A stretch of 7,248 bases of DNA, from assembly GCA_964553375.1 (NCBI GenBank), contig CAZKKN010000073.1, positions 1-7,248 on the forward strand. Reading direction: 5' to 3'. This document shows positions 1 through 5,024 of this stretch, piece by piece (within the stretch, counting starts at the first letter, position 1; every line of letters begins with the position of its first letter). Under the pieces are notes generated by a model. That model was not told where the DNA came from. It made no database searches and saw only the letters and a program-made list of their open reading frames with translations. Position numbers and translations under genes: made by a program. The DNA is from UBA9715 sp964553375. Lineage in GTDB: Bacteria > Actinomycetota > Coriobacteriia > Coriobacteriales > Eggerthellaceae.

Positions 1-56
1 ATAATCCCCGACATAATCTGCCACCCCCTCCTGACATATGCCATCATCCCCGTCCT
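1..56 (-). repeat. Degenerate ~23-bp GGACGGGGATGATG repeat cluster (REP-like), left copy
   Basis: Read on the minus strand, this stretch holds GGACGGGGATGATG (plus-strand 42-55), then TATGTCAGGAGGGGGTGG, then TTATGTCGGGGATTAT. These look like three decayed tandem copies of a unit whose best form is at the right end of the window, starting TTATGTCAGGGGACGGGG. The 14-base core at 42-55 is the exact reverse complement of the last 14 bases of the window. The third copy looks like the full unit with an internal AGGGGAC missing. The cluster overlaps the stop codon and last codons of the EamA gene. Repeats of this kind are often dispersed intergenic REP-type elements; that identity is inferred, because no transposase is visible here. 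Confidence 0.6.
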
Positions 57-949
57 GCGTCACTCTTACTCCTTTGCGGGGCCAACTCACTTATGAGAAT
101 GGCCACGAAAATCAGCGCGAACCCCACCACCATGGGAGCGGTGAGCTCCTCGCCGTAGAACAGCACCGAGCACAGCACTCCGAACACCGACTCCAGCGAA
201 AGGATCAACGCCCCTTGGGACGGCTGCACGTGAGCAAGCCCCACATTCTGGAAGATATAGCAAACGCAGGACGAAAGCACGACGAGGTAAATCATCTGCA
301 CGATGAAGCTGCCATCTATGGCGGATAGATCCGGCGGCGCCTCAAGGCCGAACCCTAATACGATCCCCAGAAGCCCGCAGCATAAGAACTGCACCGTGGT
401 GATCCCGATGGCGCTATAGGTCTTGGTGAAATGCGAGATGGCGATGATCTCCAACGCGAATACCGCCGCTCCCAGAAGCGTGACGCCATCGCCGAAACCC
501 AGCACGAAGCTGCCCGGTCGCAAGGACACAAGCCCTATACCCGCCACGCAAATGACCGCAGCGCCGATGCGCGAAAGCCCAGGTGGCCGGCGCGTGATGA
601 TCCAAAGCAGAAACGGCACCATCACGCAGTACGTGGCGGTGAGAAAGGCGTTCTTGCCCGGTGAGGTATCGGTGAGGCCCAGCGTTTGGAGCCAAAAAGC
701 CGTGAACAGGATGGCCCCCATGATGGCCCCCGCCCTCAGGCCGCCAGGAGACCACACGCTGCGCAGCTTCTTGTGGAAAACCGCCGCCATGAGCAACCCC
801 GCAAGGAAGAAGCGCACCCCTACCAATTGGGCCGGGGTGAGGATCTCCACCGCGTTCTTCATCACGACGAAAGCCGCCCCCCAGATAACGGTGGCGGCAA
901 ACAGCATGAGCTTATAGCCAGCTGGCGGTATTTGAAGCGATTGAGGCAT
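44..949 (-). CDS. EamA/DMT-family membrane transporter
   Basis: A 301-residue integral membrane protein of the drug/metabolite transporter superfamily, with two tandem EamA repeats. The first runs from the ATVIWGAAFVVMKN helix to the helix with GKNAFLTATYCVMVPFLLWI. The second runs from FGDGVTLLGAAVFALEIIAI to the conserved end pattern QPSQGALILSLESVFGVLCSVLFYGEELT. About ten hydrophobic helices can be read, matching the usual 280-310 residues and ten-helix fold. It probably exports small metabolites or drugs across the cytoplasmic membrane; the substrate cannot be read from sequence. The gene begins 19 bp after the MATE gene and is likely co-transcribed with it. An in-frame ATG at 958 and GTG at 991 are alternatives. 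I chose 949 because no candidate has a good ribosome binding site, while TATAAT sits 7 bases before this ATG, which fits leaderless initiation. The last codons (Gly-Arg-Gly-stop) lie within a GGACGGGGATGATG repeat. Confidence 0.88.
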   Translation of the reverse strand: MPQSLQIPPAGYKLMLFAATVIWGAAFVVMKNAVEILTPAQLVGVRFFLAGLLMAAVFHKKLRSVWSPGGLRAGAIMGAILFTAFWLQTLGLTDTSPGKNAFLTATYCVMVPFLLWIITRRPPGLSRIGAAVICVAGIGLVSLRPGSFVLGFGDGVTLLGAAVFALEIIAISHFTKTYSAIGITTVQFLCCGLLGIVLGFGLEAPPDLSAIDGSFIVQMIYLVVLSSCVCYIFQNVGLAHVQPSQGALILSLESVFGVLCSVLFYGEELTAPMVVGFALIFVAILISELAPQRSKSDAGRG

Positions 950-956
950 GATGCCC

Positions 957-962
957 ATTATA
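957..962 (-). promoter_or_regulatory. Putative leaderless-type -10 box for the EamA transporter gene
   Basis: On the minus strand the order is TATAAT, GGGCATC, ATG. A perfect -10 hexamer seven bases before a start codon puts the expected transcription start on, or one base before, the A of the ATG at 949. No TTGACA-like -35 lies 16-18 bp upstream (the bases there read GGAAAA), which is common for actinobacterial TAnnnT promoters. The MATE stop codon lies just upstream at 969-971, so this would be an internal operon promoter. The match is direct; promoter activity is inferred. Confidence 0.45.
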
Positions 963-968
963 AACAGC

Positions 969-2510
969 CTAGCTGCTCGTTTTCCCCACACCGCTGCCGG
1001 AAGCCATCAAACGTTGCTCCTGGGCTGCGCGTTTGCTGTAACCGTAATGGTTGCGCAGCGCCACCATGAAGATGACCGTGAGAATCGCCGCGCAAAGCTC
1101 GGCCACCGAAACCGAAAGCCAGATGCCCTCGATGCCGAGGATGAGCGGCAAGATGAGCACGGCGCCGCATTCGAACACCAGCGTGCGCAGAAACGCGATG
1201 ATAGCCGAGACCAAACCGTTGTTCAGCGCCGTGAAGAACGCCGAGCCGTAAATGGGCAGCCCCATGATGAGGAACACAAAGGCGTAGATGCGGTAAGCCC
1301 GCACCGTGAACGCCAGAAGCTCTGGGTCGTAGCTCACGAAAATCGCGCTGAGCGGAGGCGCAAGGACCTCCGCGGCAGCGAACATGATGCCCGAGAAAAT
1401 CGCAATGAAAAGCAGGCTCTTCTTCAGGATGCTGCGCATCTCCCAACGGTTGCGCGCGCCGTATTGGTAGCTCAGAAGCGGCGAGGATCCCAGGGCATAC
1501 CCCATGAAGATAGACGAGAAGATCATAGCCGTGTAGCCGATCACGCTATAGGCCGCCACGCCGTCTTCGCCGATATAGGCCAGCAGCTGATAGTTGTAAA
1601 GCATGGCCACCAGGCTCATAGCCACGTTGGACACGAGCTCCGAGCAGCCGTTCAAGCACGCCTTGCCGATGGGACGCAACTCCAGGCGCGTGCGCACGAA
1701 GCGCAGCAGACTCGTGTTCTTCCTTATGAAGTAAATGACGGGCACCACGCCACCCACCACCTGGCCGATGGCCGTGGCCAAGGAGCCCCCGGCCACACCC
1801 CAGCCGAAACCGCAGATGAAAAGCGCATCCAACACCACATTGGTGAGCCCCGCCGCCACGATGACCACAAACCCGATGGTGGGCTTGCCCGCCGTGGAGA
1901 AAAGCGTCTGGAAGGCGAATTGCAATACGAAGAAGGGCAGGGAAGCCAAGAGGATGAATCCGTAAACCACCGTGTCATCGAGCAGTTGGCCTTGGGCGCC
2001 CATGGCCTCCATAAGCAGGATCATGAGGAAAGCCCCCACGATGGCAAGGATCACGCCGAGGATCGCGGCGAAGATGATGCACATGGTGAAGTAGCGATTG
2101 GCGCGCTCGTCATCGCCTTCGCCGCGGGTCTTCGCCACCAGGGCGCTACCGCCGGCGCCCATCATGAGGCCCACGGAGGCGAGCACCATGATGAGGGGCC
2201 AGCAAAGGTTAACCGCAGCCAGCGCGGTCTTGCCGATGAAGTTTGAGACGAAAAAGCCGTCCACCACCGTGTAGAGCGAGGTGAAGATCATCATGGCGAT
2301 GGTGGGCAGGGTGTATTTCACCAGAGCACCGAAGGTGAAGTGCCGGTTCATGTCCTTCACAGCCTGCTTCGCCTTCTCGGCTTGGTCGGCCTTAACGGGG
2401 TCGTCTGATCGGTTGGCCTGTCCGGGCCGCATGGGCTTCTCAGCCCGCATGTGCTCCGGAGTCGGATCGATCTGCTCGGTCGGTTCGATCGGTTCGGTCG
2501 GTTCGGTCAT
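969..2510 (-). CDS. MATE-family multidrug efflux transporter (MatE)
   Basis: A 513-residue, roughly twelve-helix cation-coupled exporter of drugs and other organic cations in the cytoplasmic membrane. The first MatE half starts near residue 60 with GALVKYTLPTIAMMIFTSLY, followed by the family signature TVVDGFFVSNFIGKTALAAV and MMGAGGSALVAKTRGEGD. The second half starts near residue 280 (GCSELVSNVAMSLVAMLYN) and ends in a short basic cytoplasmic tail. The layout resembles the MepA/DinF-like branch. The protein is longer than the usual ~450 residues because of a ~55-residue hydrophilic N-terminus that opens with a TEPTEPIEPTEQIDPTPE repeat. The ATG at 2510 has AGGAG at 2523-2527, a rather long spacing of 12; an upstream GTG at 2555 has no such site. 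The gene follows the DUF853 ATPase after 82 bp and precedes the EamA exporter, which suggests an export module. The substrate is unknown. Confidence 0.9.
   Translation of the reverse strand: MTEPTEPIEPTEQIDPTPEHMRAEKPMRPGQANRSDDPVKADQAEKAKQAVKDMNRHFTFGALVKYTLPTIAMMIFTSLYTVVDGFFVSNFIGKTALAAVNLCWPLIMVLASVGLMMGAGGSALVAKTRGEGDDERANRYFTMCIIFAAILGVILAIVGAFLMILLMEAMGAQGQLLDDTVVYGFILLASLPFFVLQFAFQTLFSTAGKPTIGFVVIVAAGLTNVVLDALFICGFGWGVAGGSLATAIGQVVGGVVPVIYFIRKNTSLLRFVRTRLELRPIGKACLNGCSELVSNVAMSLVAMLYNYQLLAYIGEDGVAAYSVIGYTAMIFSSIFMGYALGSSPLLSYQYGARNRWEMRSILKKSLLFIAIFSGIMFAAAEVLAPPLSAIFVSYDPELLAFTVRAYRIYAFVFLIMGLPIYGSAFFTALNNGLVSAIIAFLRTLVFECGAVLILPLILGIEGIWLSVSVAELCAAILTVIFMVALRNHYGYSKRAAQEQRLMASGSGVGKTSS
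2476..2507 (-). repeat. In-frame 9-bp tandem repeat encoding Thr/Ile-Glu-Pro
   Basis: Directly after the MATE start codon the plus strand reads as 9-base units TCGGTCGGT, TCGATCGGT, TCGGTCGGT and a partial fourth. They encode TEP-TEP-IEP-TE at the extreme N-terminus. Because the unit is a multiple of three, slippage would change length without shifting frame. The function of this acidic Pro-rich tail is unknown. Confidence 0.7.
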
Positions 2511-2543
2511 TGCGTCACTGGTCTCCTGGTAGATTCGAGAAAG

Positions 2544-2582
2544 CCCGCGTTTCACACCCGCGTTTCGCGCTTGCGTTTCAGC
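2544..2582 (-). repeat. Three-unit 13-bp tandem repeat between the DUF853 and MATE genes
   Basis: The plus strand reads CCCGCGTTTCACA (2544-2556), CCCGCGTTTCGCG (2557-2569) and CTTGCGTTTCAGC (2570-2582). The first ten bases of the first two units are identical and the third differs at two positions. The array fills half of the 82-bp gap and lies just upstream of the MATE ribosome binding site. A small GCGC-TTA-GCGC inverted repeat at 2589-2599 overlaps the ATPase stop codon. The array could be an operator or a replication-slippage product; nothing in the sequence decides this. Confidence 0.65.
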
Positions 2583-2592
2583 GTGCTTGCGC

Positions 2593-4176
2593 TTAGCGCT
2601 TCAAGTTGCCGAAAAGCCCCCGCATGAGCTGGCGGCCGGCCTCGCGTCCGATCTGTCCCACGACGGATGCCACCGTATCCACCACCTTCTGCTGCTGGCG
2701 CTCGGCGGCTTTAGCCTGGCGTTCGGCCTCTTTGGCGGCGGCTTTCTGAGCGGCTTCCTGCTCTTTGGCCGCCGCCTTCTCGGCAGCTGCCGCTTCCTTG
2801 GCTGCTGCTTTCTCGGCTTCCTTCGCTTCCTTCTCCGCCTGCTTCGCAGCTTCGGCGGCAGCAGCCTCGCTTTCCTGAGCCAGGGCTTCCTCTTCCTTTT
2901 GAGCGTTGATCATCTCGAAGGCGCTCTCGCGGTCAACCGCAGTGCCGTATTTCTCCATAAGCGCGCTCTGACCTGCGATGACCTTGTCCATGGTGGCAGC
3001 ATCGGCAGCTCCCATCATGCACTCGGGAGCGATCACCATGGCCCGCTCCACCACCGAGGGCTTGCCATCGGCATCCAAGAACGACACCAGCGCCTCGCCG
3101 GTGCCCACCTCTTGAAGCGCCTGCTCAGCGTCGAATCCCGGGTTGGTCCGGAAAGCTTTCGCCGCGGCCTTCACCGCCTTCTGCTCCGCTGGCGTGTAGG
3201 CGCGCAGCCCATGCTGGATGCGGTTGGAAAGCTGGGCGAGCACGGCATCGGGGATGTCCGAGGGCGACTGGGTGATGAAGTAAATGCCCACGCCTTTGGA
3301 GCGGATCAACTTCACCACCTGCACGATGCGGTCGGTAAGCTCTTTGGGCATGCCGTTGAACAGCAAGTGGGCCTCGTCAAAGAAGAAGACGAACTTCGGT
3401 TTGTCGGGATCGCCCACTTCGGGCAGGTTCTCGAATAGCTCGCTCATCATCCAAAGCAGGAACATGGCATAGACCTGCGGGCTGCTCATGAGTTGCGCTG
3501 CCGCCAGGATGTTCACGTAACCCTGACCGTTCTCGTCGCAAGCGAACCAGTCCTCCAACTCCAAGGCGGGCTCGCCGAAAAAGCCGTCGCCGCCTTGGTC
3601 CTCAATGGAGATGAGCTCGCGCAGTATGGCTCCAACCGATTGAGATGAGACGCGCCCATACTCCGTCTCGAATTCCTTGGCGTGCTCGGCGACATAGTTC
3701 AGCATGGCCCGCAGATCCTTCAGGTCTATGAGCAACATGCCGCGATCGTCGGCGATGCGAAAGACGATGTTCAGCACGCCTTCTTGGGCGTCGGTAAGCC
3801 CCATGAGGCGGGAGAGCAGCTGCGGTCCCATGTCCGAAACAGTGATGCGAACGGGGATTCCCTCCCCTTCGGTCATGGTCCACAGACGCACGGGACAACC
3901 CTGAGGCGTCCAATCCGTCACACCAAGACCAGCCAGGCGCGCGTCCAATTTCTCGCTTTTCTCCCCCGGCTGGGCCATGCCCACCACGTCGCCTTTCACG
4001 TCGGCCATGAAGACGGGAACCCCGGCCTGGGAGAAGCCCTCGGCCAGCGTTTTCAGCGTGACGGTTTTGCCCGTGCCCGACGCCCCAGCGATGAGTCCAT
4101 GCCGATTCGCCTGGTCAAGCAGCAGATAGCAGGGATTCTCGCCCTGAGCGACCCAGATATTCCCCTCGTGCAACAT
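2593..4176 (-). CDS. DUF853 family HerA-like P-loop ATPase (YjgR-type)
   Basis: A 527-residue cytosolic ATPase related to the C-terminal part of HerA helicases. It resembles E. coli YjgR (about 500 residues), whose cellular role is not established. The N-terminus has the family opening MLHEGNIWVAQG, then Walker A GASGTGKT at residues 31-38 and VFMADVKGDVVGMAQPG, which carries the conserved aspartate after strand 2. Walker B is FVFFFDEAH, with Asp-Glu-Ala-His at 267-270, followed by RSKGVGIYFITQSPSDIPDAVLAQLSNRIQHGLRAYTP, a sensor-like segment. Residues ~427-497 are an Ala/Lys/Glu/Gln-rich coiled coil, and the basic C-terminus RQLMRGLFGNLKR is typical of the family. The ATG at 4176 has GAGGAAAGG at 4184-4192, seven bases away; an in-frame TTG at 4194 is less likely. 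It is the first gene of a row with two efflux transporters. Whether it acts on DNA or on membrane partners is unknown. Confidence 0.9.
   Translation of the reverse strand: MLHEGNIWVAQGENPCYLLLDQANRHGLIAGASGTGKTVTLKTLAEGFSQAGVPVFMADVKGDVVGMAQPGEKSEKLDARLAGLGVTDWTPQGCPVRLWTMTEGEGIPVRITVSDMGPQLLSRLMGLTDAQEGVLNIVFRIADDRGMLLIDLKDLRAMLNYVAEHAKEFETEYGRVSSQSVGAILRELISIEDQGGDGFFGEPALELEDWFACDENGQGYVNILAAAQLMSSPQVYAMFLLWMMSELFENLPEVGDPDKPKFVFFFDEAHLLFNGMPKELTDRIVQVVKLIRSKGVGIYFITQSPSDIPDAVLAQLSNRIQHGLRAYTPAEQKAVKAAAKAFRTNPGFDAEQALQEVGTGEALVSFLDADGKPSVVERAMVIAPECMMGAADAATMDKVIAGQSALMEKYGTAVDRESAFEMINAQKEEEALAQESEAAAAEAAKQAEKEAKEAEKAAAKEAAAAEKAAAKEQEAAQKAAAKEAERQAKAAERQQQKVVDTVASVVGQIGREAGRQLMRGLFGNLKR
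2686..2901 (-). other. Coiled-coil segment of the DUF853 ATPase (Ala/Lys/Glu-rich)
   Basis: This part encodes about 72 residues built almost entirely from Ala, Glu, Lys and Gln, with runs such as KQAEKEAKEAEKAAAKEAAA. It links the ATPase core to the conserved basic C-terminal helix. Low-complexity helices at this place are common in the family, so it is probably a spacer or oligomerisation stalk. Its repetitive composition also leaves a long open frame on the plus strand over this region that does not look like a gene. Confidence 0.7.
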
Positions 4177-4239
4177 GGCGGCGCCTTTCCTCAATGCATC
4201 GAACGTTGTGTCGAACCCGATCGTTCGCTTCGTCCCCCT

Positions 4240-4268
4240 ATCCTAACAAGGAAGCCTGCGGCGGTCAC
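4240..4268 (-). promoter_or_regulatory. Candidate promoter for the DUF853-MATE-EamA gene row
   Basis: On the minus strand GTGACC (4263-4268, four of six bases matching TTGACA) and TAGGAT (4240-4245, four of six matching TATAAT) are separated by exactly 17 bp. Transcription would begin near 4233, leaving a ~57-base leader with the GAGGAAAGG ribosome binding site at its end. This is a consensus match only, and it competes with a possible leader ORF over the same bases. Confidence 0.35.
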
Positions 4269-4314
4269 TTGCGATCCTCCGTTGTTGATAACGTGTAGAG
4301 GATGAGCCGCGATG

Positions 4315-4378
4315 TGCGGGCGGTATGCGGGCGGTGTGCGGGCGCCCTCTCCGGTTGCGGACGGTTTCTCCGGTTGCG
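4315..4378. repeat. Two short direct-repeat arrays in the divergent intergenic region
   Basis: Three 11-bp units follow each other: TGCGGGCGGTA (4315-4325), TGCGGGCGGTG (4326-4336) and TGCGGGCGCCC (4337-4347). They are followed by a 12-base direct repeat, TCTCCGGTTGCG, at 4348-4359 and 4367-4378, spaced 19 bp apart. The 11-bp spacing is close to one DNA helical turn, so a regulator could bind in phase on one face. The array lies between the ATPase and lipoprotein starts and could serve either gene. No known operator is recognised. Confidence 0.6.
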
Positions 4379-4395
4379 CGCTGTCCTCTCATTTC

Positions 4396-4410
4396 TTAGC
4401 TGGGAGCTAA
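4396..4410. promoter_or_regulatory. 15-bp perfect dyad upstream of the lipoprotein gene
   Basis: TTAGCT-GGG-AGCTAA is a perfect 6-bp inverted repeat with a 3-bp centre, 60 bp before the lipoprotein start, in an AT-richer patch. TAATGT (4408-4413), a weak -10-like hexamer, overlaps its right arm. The dyad is followed by TGTTTT, so a weak hairpin terminator cannot be excluded, but the stem is short and mostly A-T/G-C mixed. An operator for the lipoprotein gene is the more natural reading, which is inference. I find no convincing -35/-10 pair for the lipoprotein gene. Confidence 0.4.
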
Positions 4411-4469
4411 TGTTTTGCCTTGGGGATTCCTCTACCATGGGCTGCACCGTCGTACCCAAAGGAGAAAAA

Positions 4470-4982
4470 ATGAAAAAGAAAGTCCTTTCGCTCGCACTTA
4501 CCGCCATGCTCGCAGCGGCGTTCTGCCTCATCGGATGCTCGTCGGGGTCCAGCGCCAAATCCGGTGCCTCGGACAGCGGCGCCGATGCTTCCGCAGCGAG
4601 CGCCTCTTCTGCTGCAAGTGCCTCTTCTGCGGCCGCCAACTCGAAGTATGCCGTGACCATCGATGGCGCCACATTCGGCACGGACTACAAGGGGAACAAG
4701 GCCATCATTGTGACCTACACCTGGACGAACAACAGCGATAAGGCCACTTCGTTCATGATCGCAGTGAACGCCCAAGCATTCCAAAACGGCGTGGAGTTGG
4801 ACACCGCGATCGGCACCGACATCGATTCACAAGCATCCATGAAGGAGATCAAACCCGGCGCCACCGTCACGGTTCAGGAAGCCTACGTGCTTGAAGACGG
4901 CAGCGATGTCTCAGTGGAATGCACCGAGCTCATCAGCTTTGACGACACCATCATCGCCGAGGCAACTTTCCCAGTAGAATAG
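4470..4982 (+). CDS. DUF5067 domain lipoprotein
   Basis: A 170-residue secreted lipoprotein anchored to the outer face of the cytoplasmic membrane. The signal peptide is MKKK followed by a hydrophobic core (residues 5-19) and the lipobox LIGC, giving lipid-modified Cys23. Residues 24-57 form a Ser/Ala/Asp-rich linker built in part from an ASSAAS hexapeptide repeat. Residues ~58-170 match the DUF5067 pattern: YKGNKAIIVTYTWTNNSDKATSF, then AQAFQNGVELDTAI, then IKPGATVTVQEAYVLED, probably an Ig-like beta sandwich. The ATG at 4470 follows AAAGGAG (4458-4464) by five bases; in-frame starts further upstream lack such a site and would disrupt the signal peptide. It is divergent from the DUF853 ATPase and convergent with the histidine kinase, so it is probably a single-gene unit. 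The function of DUF5067 proteins is unknown; binding of a ligand or envelope component is only a guess. Confidence 0.92.
   Translation: MKKKVLSLALTAMLAAAFCLIGCSSGSSAKSGASDSGADASAASASSAASASSAAANSKYAVTIDGATFGTDYKGNKAIIVTYTWTNNSDKATSFMIAVNAQAFQNGVELDTAIGTDIDSQASMKEIKPGATVTVQEAYVLEDGSDVSVECTELISFDDTIIAEATFPVE
4602..4630 (+). repeat. 18-bp repeat in the lipoprotein linker
   Basis: GCCTCTTCTGC occurs at 4602-4612 and again at 4620-4630, a period of 18 bp. It encodes the repeated Ala-Ser-Ser-Ala-Ala-Ser of the linker between the lipidated cysteine and the DUF5067 domain. Slippage here would lengthen or shorten the tether without changing frame. Confidence 0.7.
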
Positions 4983-4996
4983 CGACCGGTCTTGCT

Positions 4997-5024
4997 ATCA
5001 GCCGGGGCGTCCGCTCCGGCTGAT
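4997..5024. terminator. Probable bidirectional terminator hairpin between convergent genes
   Basis: ATCAGCCGG (4997-5005) pairs perfectly with CCGGCTGAT (5016-5024). A G-T pair and GCG/CGC can extend the stem inwards to a very small loop. It lies 15 bp after the lipoprotein stop, and its right arm touches the stop codon of the histidine kinase gene (5024-5026). Neither side has a long T run, so termination may be factor-assisted. Its symmetry and its place between two converging genes suggest that it serves both. Confidence 0.65.

Noticed and set aside
948..2246. Long open frame (432 codons) on the plus strand across the MATE gene
   Set aside because: Its product is His/Arg/Asp/Glu-rich without domains and is fully antisense to a clear MATE protein. 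It is a by-product of GC-rich codon use.
2511..2555. GTG at 2555 as the MATE start
   Set aside because: It has no ribosome binding site, and the added codons run through the AGGAG that serves the ATG at 2510.
2587..3438. Plus-strand open frame (283 codons) antisense to the ATPase, with a Leu/Phe/Gly-rich hydrophobic start
   Set aside because: The membrane-like look comes from reading the Ala/Lys/Glu coiled-coil codons backwards. There is no ribosome binding site and no family resemblance.
4315..4378. CRISPR-like array
   Set aside because: The units are 11-12 bp without unique spacers of constant length, so this is a short tandem repeat.
4302..4469. Upstream in-frame extension of the lipoprotein to an ATG at 4302
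   Set aside because: It would place a Cys/Arg-rich stretch before a complete signal peptide. The ATG at 4470 has a well-placed AAAGGAG and a canonical MKKK start.
4265..4681. Minus-strand open frame (138 codons) over the lipoprotein linker and intergenic region
   Set aside because: Its Ala/Glu repeats are the reverse of the Ser/Ala linker codons, and it has no domain or ribosome binding site.
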